Source: Gemmatimonas sp. (lineage in GTDB: Bacteria > Gemmatimonadota > Gemmatimonadetes > Gemmatimonadales > Gemmatimonadaceae). From it: a DNA stretch of 64,000 nucleotides. Position 1 is the first letter of the stretch. Each line of letters opens with the position of its first letter. The notes under the pieces were generated by a model. That model did no database searches. It was not told where the DNA came from and saw only the letters and a program-made list of their open reading frames with translations. The DNA lies in the NCBI GenBank assembly GCA_011390935.1, contig JAABRL010000010.1:23031-87030 (forward strand), read 5' to 3'. Below, piece by piece: positions 32,021-38,907 of this stretch. Both the position numbers and the translations under genes were made by a program.

Positions 32021-32718
32021 GCCTGCACCTGACCGAGGGTCCGGTAGGTGCGCTCGAGCGCCGTGTCAATGCGGCCGTCGAGCACACGCTCGCGTCCTTC
32101 CACCAGGCAGCCGCCGCGCACGATGTGCGGATCGGCATGCCAGTGCACTTCACGGGTGGCCGGCACGATGAGCGTGGTGGCCTCGAGCGCTTCCTGCACG
32201 ATAGCGTGGTCGTCGGGGTGCAAGCGCACGCTGATGGTGCGTTCGAGTGGGAACTGCTTGATCGCGCGCGTGACCAGACTGGTGATCACGGACGCGTCGG
32301 TGGTCAGTTCGCGATGAATGAGATGACGCGCGATGGTCACCGCGATCGCGGCCAGATTCTCTTCCACGTTGCCAAGCCATCGCTGCTCGTGGGTGTGCAC
32401 GGCCTGCGTGGCTTCGCCGAGAGCCTGCGCGATGCGCGCCACCTGATCGTGGGCGGCCGCACCGGCAGCCTCGATGCCCGCGGCGTGACCGCGCGCAAAG
32501 GCATCGGCCTCGATCGCCGGGCGCAGCGCGGCCAGCCGCGCCGCGACGCGGGCTTCGAGTTCGTGATCGGCGGCCAGTTGCGCGGCCGATGCCGCCTGCA
32601 CTTCGGGAGCGACCGGTGTCTCGGTCCCCCCGAAGTCGTCGAGTGGCATGAACACATCGCTCATGTCGAGCTCGTCGAGCGCCCACGGCGCCGGCGTGGC
32701 GGCGTCAGACGATGACAT
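32017..32718 (-). CDS. fliH: FliI regulator FliH
   Basis: 233 residues from the ATG at 32718, which overlaps the fliG stop by 14 nt; the tracked extension is fliG out of frame. It has an acidic N-terminus, an alanine-rich helical middle and a C-terminal domain resembling V/F-ATPase peripheral-stalk subunits (LERTISVRLHPDDHAIVQEA, HWHADPHIVRGGCLVEGRER). FliH holds FliI at the export gate and C ring. Confidence 0.9.
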   Translation of the reverse strand: MSSSDAATPAPWALDELDMSDVFMPLDDFGGTETPVAPEVQAASAAQLAADHELEARVAARLAALRPAIEADAFARGHAAGIEAAGAAAHDQVARIAQALGEATQAVHTHEQRWLGNVEENLAAIAVTIARHLIHRELTTDASVITSLVTRAIKQFPLERTISVRLHPDDHAIVQEALEATTLIVPATREVHWHADPHIVRGGCLVEGRERVLDGRIDTALERTYRTLGQVQA

Positions 32719-33748
32719 CGTCGGTTCCGGCAGAGAGCACGATCTCGCCCGTTTCCTCCAGGGCGCGGATCTTCGACACGATGTCGGACTGCGAGGCTTC
32801 CACGTCGCGCATCTTGACCGGGCCCAGGAACTCGATCTCTTCCTTGAGGCCGGCGACGGCACGCTGCGACATGACCCCCATGATGCGCTGACGCAGCTCC
32901 GGACTTGCGGCCTTGAGGGCCAGCGCCAGCTGCTTGACGTCGATCTCGCGCAGCAGGCGCTGCAGCGACTTGTCGTCGAGCGAAATGAGGTCCTCGAACA
33001 CGAACATGAGGTTCTTGATCTGGTCGCTGAGTGCGGGATCGCGCTCCGTGACCGCTTCGAGCACTTCCTTCTCGAGCGAGGTGCTCACGAGGTTGAGCAC
33101 GGCGGCGACGGCCGCGGGGCCGCCCACGCTGCTCATGCCCTGCGTGAACGCCATCTCGGCTTCGCTGCCAATGGCCCGCTCCACGAGCGAGATCATTTCG
33201 GGCGACACCTTCTCCATGCGCGCGATGCGGAACATCACTTCGCCGCCGAGCGTCACGTCGAGTTCACGCAGGATCTGCGCAACGTGGGCCGGGTCGAGGT
33301 GTGCCAGAATGAGCGCGATCGTCTGCGGGTGTTCACCGCGCAACGTGCTGCCCAGCTGCTGCGGATCGGCGCGCCGCAGACGACCGAAGCGATCGCTGTC
33401 GGCGAGCTGTCCTTGAATGCGCTTGAGAATCTGCTGCGCTTTGGCGGTGCCGAATGCTTCCTCGAGCACTTCACGCGCGAACTCCACGCCACCGGTATTG
33501 AGCGAGTCCACGCCCACGGTGAGCTCGAGCCATTCGGCGAGCACCGTGTTCACGGTCTCGGGGGGCACCCGATCGAGCGTGGCCATTTCGAGCGCCACGA
33601 TCTCGGCCTCTTCAGCGTGCAGCTGCCCGGTGATCTTTGCGGCATGCTTCGCGCCGAGCGCCATGCACACGATCGCCACCTTCTGGCGACCGGTCAGGCG
33701 ATCGAGTGCATACCGATCTGCACCACGGGTAGCGACGGCAGTGCTCAC
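32705..33748 (-). CDS. fliG: Flagellar motor switch protein FliG
   Basis: 347 residues with N-terminal (AEWLELTVGVDSLNTGGVEF), middle (GEHPQTIALILAHLDPAHVA, the EHPQ motif) and C-terminal domains containing the charged torque helix region (DIVSKIRALEETGEIVL). FliG is the rotor protein touched by MotA. It starts 2 nt after fliF ends. Confidence 0.97.
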   Translation of the reverse strand: MSTAVATRGADRYALDRLTGRQKVAIVCMALGAKHAAKITGQLHAEEAEIVALEMATLDRVPPETVNTVLAEWLELTVGVDSLNTGGVEFAREVLEEAFGTAKAQQILKRIQGQLADSDRFGRLRRADPQQLGSTLRGEHPQTIALILAHLDPAHVAQILRELDVTLGGEVMFRIARMEKVSPEMISLVERAIGSEAEMAFTQGMSSVGGPAAVAAVLNLVSTSLEKEVLEAVTERDPALSDQIKNLMFVFEDLISLDDKSLQRLLREIDVKQLALALKAASPELRQRIMGVMSQRAVAGLKEEIEFLGPVKMRDVEASQSDIVSKIRALEETGEIVLSAGTDDVIV

Positions 33749-33750
33749 GC

Positions 33751-35325
33751 TCAGCTCCTCAACCAGGCGCGCGTCACACGAACCGCGGCGTCAGGGCGCT
33801 GCTCGACCGTGGCGATCGCCTGTTCGCGTTCCATCGTCGTGGCCGGAGGCGGCAGCTTGACGGGACGCTTTGCCACCTCGATCGCATCGTCGTCGGCGTC
33901 ACTGCTGTCGGCGGAACCACTCGTGAGCGCGGCGGTCGCTGCCGGCGTTGACGGTGCCGTCAAGGCGGGTGTTTCGGCCACGGCTGGCAGTACGGGGGCC
34001 GGCGGTGCGCGCAGTGCCTTCACCATCACGAGCGTGAGTACGAGCAGCACCAACAGCGCCGCGATCGTGATCACGGGCTTGGGGTTGTTCATCACCTGTG
34101 TCACGATCGTGGCCTCGGGGAGCGAATCCGCGATCGGTGCATCGAGCAGCGGCATGTCGAAGGGCGCGCTCACCACTGACATGCCGTCGCCGCGCGCTTC
34201 ATCTACGCCGAGCGCATTGCGCACGAGTGTTTCAATGCGCGCAAGTTCTTCGGGCGAACGCGGCGTGATCGCGGGCGGCACCGGCTCCGCGCCATCTTCG
34301 GTGGGCGTGATCGTGACCTTGTCGGCCACGAGGACCGCCACCGTGAGCTTGCGCACCGTGCCCACAGCGCCGCTGTACGTCTCCACGCTGCGCGTGGTCT
34401 CGTACGACGTGGACGTGTTCGACGACGAGGCGCCGGGCTGTCCGTCCTGCGGCAGGATTTCGGCCTTCTGCTCGGTCACGATCGCCTGCTGCTCGGGATC
34501 GATCGACTGCGTGGTGCGCTCGACCTTGTCGAAGTTGATCACGGCGGCCACCTGCACACGTGCGTTCCCCGCGCCAACCATGCGCGACACCAGCGCCTCG
34601 GCCTTCTCTTCCAACCGCTGCTCCACTTCGCGCTGCATGGTGAGCTGGCGGCTCGAGAACCCGACGCCACCCACATCATCGATGTCGGTGAGTGCGTTAC
34701 CGCGCTCGTCCACGATCACGACGTGATTCACATCGAGTCCGCTCACGGAGCCGGCGACCAGGCTGGCAATGCCGCGCACGGTCGAGGCCGCCGGCGTTTC
34801 GCCACTGCGCATGGCCAGCGTCACCGACGCCTTCGAATCGCGCGTGTCCTTGCGAAAGAGCTTGTCATCTTCGAGGGCGAGGTGCACCTGCACACGCTCC
34901 ACGCCCTGCATCTTGCCGATGTTGCGCTCGAGTTCCCCCTCGAGCGCGCGACGATAGTTCACCTTCTGTGTGAAGTCCGTCATGCCCCACGTGGGCTTGT
35001 CGAACAGCTCGAGCCCGGGGCGACCGGTGCCCGGCAGCTCCTCGCGCGCCAGCGCCACACGCGCCTTGGCGACATCGGCGCTCGGCACGAGGATCGACGA
35101 ACCGGCGTTGCGCAGCTGAAACGCGATGCCGGCTTCCGTGAGCTTGTCGGTCACGGCGCCGGCCGACTCAAGCGGCAGATCGGTGTACAGCGGCACGAAC
35201 GTGGGCGCGGTGGCCCAGCGCGAAAGCGCCAGCACCGCCACGGTCGCCGCCACGCCCACGGCGATGATGGCCGTCTGGCGCGAGCCGTTCACACGGCCAA
35301 AGAGGGATTCCAGCATGGACGCCAT
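33751..35325 (-). CDS. fliF: MS-ring protein FliF
   Basis: 524 residues: first transmembrane helix at about 18-38, periplasmic RBM domains (PLYTDLPLESAGAVTDKLTE, EGELERNIGKMQGVERVQVH, GLDVNHVVIVDERGNALTD), second transmembrane helix at about 420-440 (ITIAALLVLLVLTLVMVKAL) and a C-terminal FliG-binding tail ending RPDAAVRVTRAWLR. FliF forms the MS ring around the export apparatus. It is the usual size. Confidence 0.97.
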   Translation of the reverse strand: MASMLESLFGRVNGSRQTAIIAVGVAATVAVLALSRWATAPTFVPLYTDLPLESAGAVTDKLTEAGIAFQLRNAGSSILVPSADVAKARVALAREELPGTGRPGLELFDKPTWGMTDFTQKVNYRRALEGELERNIGKMQGVERVQVHLALEDDKLFRKDTRDSKASVTLAMRSGETPAASTVRGIASLVAGSVSGLDVNHVVIVDERGNALTDIDDVGGVGFSSRQLTMQREVEQRLEEKAEALVSRMVGAGNARVQVAAVINFDKVERTTQSIDPEQQAIVTEQKAEILPQDGQPGASSSNTSTSYETTRSVETYSGAVGTVRKLTVAVLVADKVTITPTEDGAEPVPPAITPRSPEELARIETLVRNALGVDEARGDGMSVVSAPFDMPLLDAPIADSLPEATIVTQVMNNPKPVITIAALLVLLVLTLVMVKALRAPPAPVLPAVAETPALTAPSTPAATAALTSGSADSSDADDDAIEVAKRPVKLPPPATTMEREQAIATVEQRPDAAVRVTRAWLRS

Positions 35326-35330
35326 CGGGA

Positions 35331-35657
35331 TCAGGACTGCATGCTGATGAGCGTGCGATAGCTCTCAACCATCTTGTTGCGCATCTCGATGAGCAGGTCG
35401 AGGGCGATGCCGGCTTCTTCCTGGGCCGCCATCACCTGGTGCAGCTCGACGTCTTCACCGGACACGAAGCGACGCGTCATGTCGCCGGCGTGATCGCGCA
35501 CTTCGGAGATGCCGTTGAGCGCCTCGGTGAGCGTGTTGCCGAAGGAGGGGCCGTCCGGCGCGATGCCGGGGAGCGGAATGGCGCGGGCGCCGGTGTCGAG
35601 GCCGGGCTGCTGGAACTCGGCCAGGCTGCGCGCGATCAGGTCGATTTTCGTAGTCAT
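35331..35657 (-). CDS. fliE: MS-ring-rod junction protein FliE
   Basis: 108 residues with the FliE pattern: SFGNTLTEALNGISEVRDHA, EDVELHQVMAAQEEAGIALD and LLIEMRNKMVESYRTLISMQ at the C-terminus. FliE joins the MS ring to the proximal rod and is the first export substrate. It ends 5 nt before fliF begins. Confidence 0.95.
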   Translation of the reverse strand: MTTKIDLIARSLAEFQQPGLDTGARAIPLPGIAPDGPSFGNTLTEALNGISEVRDHAGDMTRRFVSGEDVELHQVMAAQEEAGIALDLLIEMRNKMVESYRTLISMQS

Positions 35658-35670
35658 GGCAGTCAGCTCC

Positions 35671-36033
35671 TCAGGCGCGCACGTCGAGTCGGCCGCCGCG
35701 TGCTGCGGGCGGGGCGGGCATCGTGGCGCTCTTGATCTTGCCGTACGTCAGCGGGCCGAGGGACGCGGTCTTCGCGAAGAAGGTGCGCTCCTCGGTGGTG
35801 AGCACACTCCAGAGCGCCGGATCGGTGCCGGCCGGCGCTTCGGCCGGGACCGACGTCGGGGTGGCCGCGATCGACGGACGCGCGTTGCCCGCGGTCGGTC
35901 GCTCGGGGAGTGCCGTCGTGCGCTCCGGCGCCGGACGCGTGCCGTTGATGGCGCCCTGCGCGGCGCCCTGCGGCGACGCGGGGCGGCCGAGCGGGGCAAG
36001 CAGCGGGTTCTGGGAGATGCCGTTGAGACTCAT
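35671..36033 (-). CDS. Small hypothetical protein between flgC and fliE
   Basis: 120 residues from the ATG at 36033. A short start (MSLNGISQNPLLAPLGRPAS) and a long Pro/Ala/Thr linker lead to a compact motif, DPALWSVLTTEERTFFAKTA followed by SLGPLTYGK, then a basic Pro/Ala tail. There is no signal peptide or membrane helix. The tightly packed, invariant-looking TEERxFF motif suggests a conserved binding segment. Sitting inside flgB-flgC-fliE-fliF it may be an early rod or export helper, but I do not recognise the family. Confidence 0.75.
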   Translation of the reverse strand: MSLNGISQNPLLAPLGRPASPQGAAQGAINGTRPAPERTTALPERPTAGNARPSIAATPTSVPAEAPAGTDPALWSVLTTEERTFFAKTASLGPLTYGKIKSATMPAPPAARGGRLDVRA

Positions 36034-36061
36034 GGCGAATGACGCGGTGTCGTGGGATCGA

Positions 36062-36655
36062 TCAGATGTCGAGCGCGGCGCGCAACATCGACTTCGTGGT
36101 TTGGAAGACCGAGGCGTTGGCCTCGTACAAGCGCTTGGCATCGAGGAGCTGCACGAGCTCCTGCGTGGGGTCGATATCGGGGTAGCGCACGTAGCCGTTG
36201 GCGTCGGCGTCCGGGTGGCCGGGCTCGTAGACCAGACGTCCCGCGTCGGCGGCGTCTTCGGTGGTGCCCGTCACGCGCACGCCATACATCCCGTCGTCCG
36301 GCGTCACCACCGGGATCTGGATGGTGCGCGGCGCGTCGCCGGCATACGCCGGTACCTGGAACGGGGCGGCACCGAACGGACCGACCGGCGCGCGGAGCGT
36401 GCCGTTGACGGCAGGCTGCGTCCCGTTGCCGGCGTCCTCGCGCGTGGCGGTCTCGATCACAGCCGTGCGACGACGATACGGCCCGCCCTCGGCAGTCCGT
36501 GTGACGTCGGCGTTGGCGATGTTCTGGGCGATCGTTTCCATGCGGGCGCGCTGCGCCGACAGGCCGCTGGCGGAAATGCCGAGCGAGCGGAAGCGCGGGC
36601 GCGGTGGCTCCACACCAGCGGCCGGCAGCAAGGCGAGCGGGCGCGGTCCGGTCAT
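36062..36655 (-). CDS. flgC: Proximal rod protein FlgC
   Basis: 197 residues with FRSLGISASGLSAQRARMET, AQNIANADVTRT and a C-terminal PTQELVQLLDAKRLYEANAS signature. FlgC is a proximal rod protein. It is longer than enteric FlgC (134 residues), with an N-terminal extension of about 20 residues and a larger centre. It overlaps flgB by 4 nt (ATGA). Confidence 0.95.
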   Translation of the reverse strand: MTGPRPLALLPAAGVEPPRPRFRSLGISASGLSAQRARMETIAQNIANADVTRTAEGGPYRRRTAVIETATREDAGNGTQPAVNGTLRAPVGPFGAAPFQVPAYAGDAPRTIQIPVVTPDDGMYGVRVTGTTEDAADAGRLVYEPGHPDADANGYVRYPDIDPTQELVQLLDAKRLYEANASVFQTTKSMLRAALDI

Positions 36656-36954
36656 GCGCCACCACCCTTGATGGCCGAGCGCAGGCTCGAGTAGGTGCGC
36701 TCGAGCAGCTTGGCGGTAGTGAGGTAGCGCAGCTGCTCGTCCGCGAGGTCCATCATTTCCTGCTCCACGTCCACCGGATTGGCATTTTCGGCGATCTGGT
36801 CGCCTTCTCCTGCCCGGAGCGCGAAACCGTCGCTGTTGTCGAGCGACGCCTTCGCCACCCGATCGCCAATCGCGCGTGAGCGCCCGACACTCTGGTCGAG
36901 CGCCGAGCGAAGCGGCGACGCGTTAGTGACTCGATCAATGAATCCGAAGAGCAT
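36652..36954 (-). CDS. flgB: Proximal rod protein FlgB
   Basis: 100 residues, short for FlgB. The C-terminal half is clear (ENANPVDVEQEMMDLADEQL then LRYLTTAKLLERTYSSLRSA), but the N-terminal rod motif NIANxxTPGY is absent, replaced by a shorter RSRAIGDRVAKASLDNSDGF segment. Position as first gene before flgC supports the call. The start codon has CGAGG 7 nt ahead, inside a leader hairpin. Confidence 0.85.
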   Translation of the reverse strand: MLFGFIDRVTNASPLRSALDQSVGRSRAIGDRVAKASLDNSDGFALRAGEGDQIAENANPVDVEQEMMDLADEQLRYLTTAKLLERTYSSLRSAIKGGGA

Positions 36955-36960
36955 GAGAGG

Positions 36961-36990
36961 CCTCGTGAGACGACGTGGATGTCCACGAGG
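36961..36990 (-). promoter_or_regulatory. Leader hairpins that can hide the flgB ribosome-binding site
   Basis: On the coding strand CCTCGTG can pair with CACGAGG, which contains the flgB Shine-Dalgarno. A competing stem CGTGGA/TCCACG uses part of the same left arm, so the two folds exclude each other. One fold masks the ribosome site and the other frees it. Confidence 0.45.
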
Positions 36991-37040
36991 TCTAGAAGCA
37001 ATGCTCGGGCCAGACGGAATCTGTTTCGGTGCTCTTCCGT

Positions 37041-37060
37041 TAAGTCGTTGTTTTGTATAG
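37041..37060 (-). promoter_or_regulatory. Putative core promoter of flgB operon (shared element)
   Basis: The coding strand reads CTATACAAAACAACGACTTA about 87 nt before flgB, the best-formed copy of the element shared with flgF and fliQ. TATACA is a plausible -10. No TTGACA-like -35 is present. Confidence 0.5.
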
Positions 37061-37096
37061 CTTTATGAATACACGCGATTGGCGCAGCACATCCGT

Positions 37097-37157
37097 CGGC
37101 ACAAACTGCCGATGTGCAATTCGTGCCGCTGATCACCGCCGGCGGCACAAACTGCCG
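37097..37157. promoter_or_regulatory. CGGCA-N5-TGCCG dyad cluster upstream of flgB
   Basis: Two identical perfect copies CGGCACAAACTGCCG (37097-37111 and 37143-37157) flank a weak GTGCA-ATTCG-TGCCG (37114-37128). They lie between flgB (minus) and the amidase (plus), so they could affect either, but the match to other flagellar blocks points to flgB. Confidence 0.65.
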
Positions 37158-37277
37158 AGCACGACGATGCTGTCATCTCCTGACTTCGCGCTCACGGGGT
37201 GATGTCGGCTGGGCGTAGTGCCCGCGGTGACGACGCCGTGACGATCCGGCGACCTCGCGGCGCGCTGCGTGCGCGCT

Positions 37278-38849
37278 ATGTTGTCGCGCATGACCTCTGC
37301 TCGCGTACTCTCCCTGCTGGCGTCGCTTACCCTGCTGGCGCCGCACGCGTCGATCGCTCAGCCCGCGCCCTTCCTTATAGAAGAGGCCACGATCGCGGAG
37401 CTGCAGGACGCGCTGCGCGCGCGTCGCCTCACCTGCCGCGCGCTCACCCAGGGGTACCTCGACCGGATCGCCGCGTTCGATAAACGCGGTCCATCGATCA
37501 ACGCCATCATTCTGACGCACCCGCGAGCACTGGCCATCGCGGATTCGCTGGATGCGCATGCGGTCGCCGGTCGGCCGCTCGGCCCGCTGCACTGCGTCCC
37601 CATGATCGTGAAGGACAACTTCGAGACGCACGATCTGCAAACCACGGCCGGCTCGCTATCGCTGGCGGGCTGGGTGCCGCCGCAAGACGCCACCATGGTG
37701 AGACTCGTGCGACAGGCTGGCGCCATTGTGCTGGCCAAGTCGAACATGGCCGAATGGGCGTTCACGCCATACGAAACGGTCAGCTCGATCCTGCCGGGGT
37801 ACTCGAAAAATCCCTATGCGCTCGACCGCGTCACCGCCGGCTCGAGCGGCGGGACCGCCGCGGCCGTGGCCGCGAGCTTCGGGGCCGTGGGATTGGGCAC
37901 CGATACCGGCAACTCCATCCGCGGGCCGAGCGCGCATCAGGCGCTCGTGGGAATTCGGTCCACCATGGGGCTCACGTCACGTGCTGGTGTGGTCCCGCTC
38001 AATAGTGGCGCCGATATCGCCGGCCCCATGGCCCGCACCGTCGCCGATGCCGTGGCGGTGTTCGACGTGATCGCGGCCAGCGATCCGGCCGATCCGGTCA
38101 CCGCACCGGCCAACGCACGACGCGACGCGCGCTACGCCGACCAGCTTCGGCGCGGTCAGCTGCAGGGTGCGCGCATCGGTGTCCTGGTGCAGGCGTATGC
38201 GCGGCCGACGCACGACGCCGAAGTGGATCGGGTGTTCACGAAAGCGCTCGAGGATCTGGCGGCGGCGGGTGCCACGATCATCCCGGACGTGCGCGTGCCG
38301 GCCCTCGATACCATTCAACGCATGCAGCGGGGCGGGTGCAATCGGTTCAAGCACGACCTCGAGGCCTACTTTGCCGATCGCGCACCCAACGCACCGGTAC
38401 GCACCCTGGACGCGATTCTGCGCAGCGGTCGCTACCACCCCACGGTGGAATCGCGGCTGCGCGCGGGCGCACAATCGCCAGACGATCCCGAGACCAGCGC
38501 TGGCTGCCAGAGCCGCGAGCGCAGTCGCGCCGCGCTGCGAATCGCGGTGCAGCAGCTCATGGACGATCAGCAGCTCGACGCGCTGGTGTATCCCACCTGG
38601 AGCAATCCACCGCGATTGATCGGCGATCTGAACACGCCGCATGGCGACAACAGTCAGCTGTTCGCACCGAGCACGGGTTTTCCGGCGATCACCGTGCCCA
38701 TGGGCTACACGCGCAATGATCAGTTGCCCGCCGGCATCAGCTTTTTCGGCCGTCCGTGGAGTGAGGGGCGACTGATCGGCCTCGCGTTCGATTACGAACA
38801 GGCCACACGACATCGGCGCGCCCCCGCAGCAATTCGAAACGAATTCTGA
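37278..38849 (+). CDS. Exported amidase-signature enzyme
   Basis: About 523 residues. A signal peptide (RVLSLLASLTLLAPHASIAQ) precedes a full amidase-signature domain with the Ser-cisSer-Lys set: VKDNF (Lys), GSSGGTAAAVAAS (cis-Ser) and GTDTGNSIRGPS (nucleophile Ser). Such enzymes hydrolyse carboxamide bonds; the substrate cannot be told. Its closest style is that of bacterial periplasmic amidases rather than GatA. Three starts are close together (GTG 37269, ATG 37278, ATG 37290); none has a clear ribosome site, and I use the first ATG. Confidence 0.88.
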   Translation: MLSRMTSARVLSLLASLTLLAPHASIAQPAPFLIEEATIAELQDALRARRLTCRALTQGYLDRIAAFDKRGPSINAIILTHPRALAIADSLDAHAVAGRPLGPLHCVPMIVKDNFETHDLQTTAGSLSLAGWVPPQDATMVRLVRQAGAIVLAKSNMAEWAFTPYETVSSILPGYSKNPYALDRVTAGSSGGTAAAVAASFGAVGLGTDTGNSIRGPSAHQALVGIRSTMGLTSRAGVVPLNSGADIAGPMARTVADAVAVFDVIAASDPADPVTAPANARRDARYADQLRRGQLQGARIGVLVQAYARPTHDAEVDRVFTKALEDLAAAGATIIPDVRVPALDTIQRMQRGGCNRFKHDLEAYFADRAPNAPVRTLDAILRSGRYHPTVESRLRAGAQSPDDPETSAGCQSRERSRAALRIAVQQLMDDQQLDALVYPTWSNPPRLIGDLNTPHGDNSQLFAPSTGFPAITVPMGYTRNDQLPAGISFFGRPWSEGRLIGLAFDYEQATRHRRAPAAIRNEF

Positions 38850-38907
38850 CAGATTACGCGTCTGCCCCCCGCACATCGCCTCCGACCGCACCTCGCCACT
38901 ACGCGCC

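Noticed and set aside
32648-34726. Plus-strand ORF of 692 residues antisense to fliG and fliF
   Set aside because: Spans two canonical genes on the other strand and has no domain pattern.
36955-37060. Classical sigma-28 promoter upstream of flgB
   Set aside because: No TAAA-N15-GCCGATAA match; the element present is different and shared with other early operons.
37097-37111. Sigma-54 promoter reading of GGCACAAACTGCC
   Set aside because: The GG-to-GC spacing is 2 nt short of the -24/-12 rule, and the sequence is a symmetric dyad repeated upstream of other promoters, which fits an operator better.
37000-37160. CRISPR-like direct repeat from the two CGGCACAAACTGCCG copies
   Set aside because: Only two exact 15-mers with a 31-nt interval and no further repeats; they match operator-like dyads at three other promoters.
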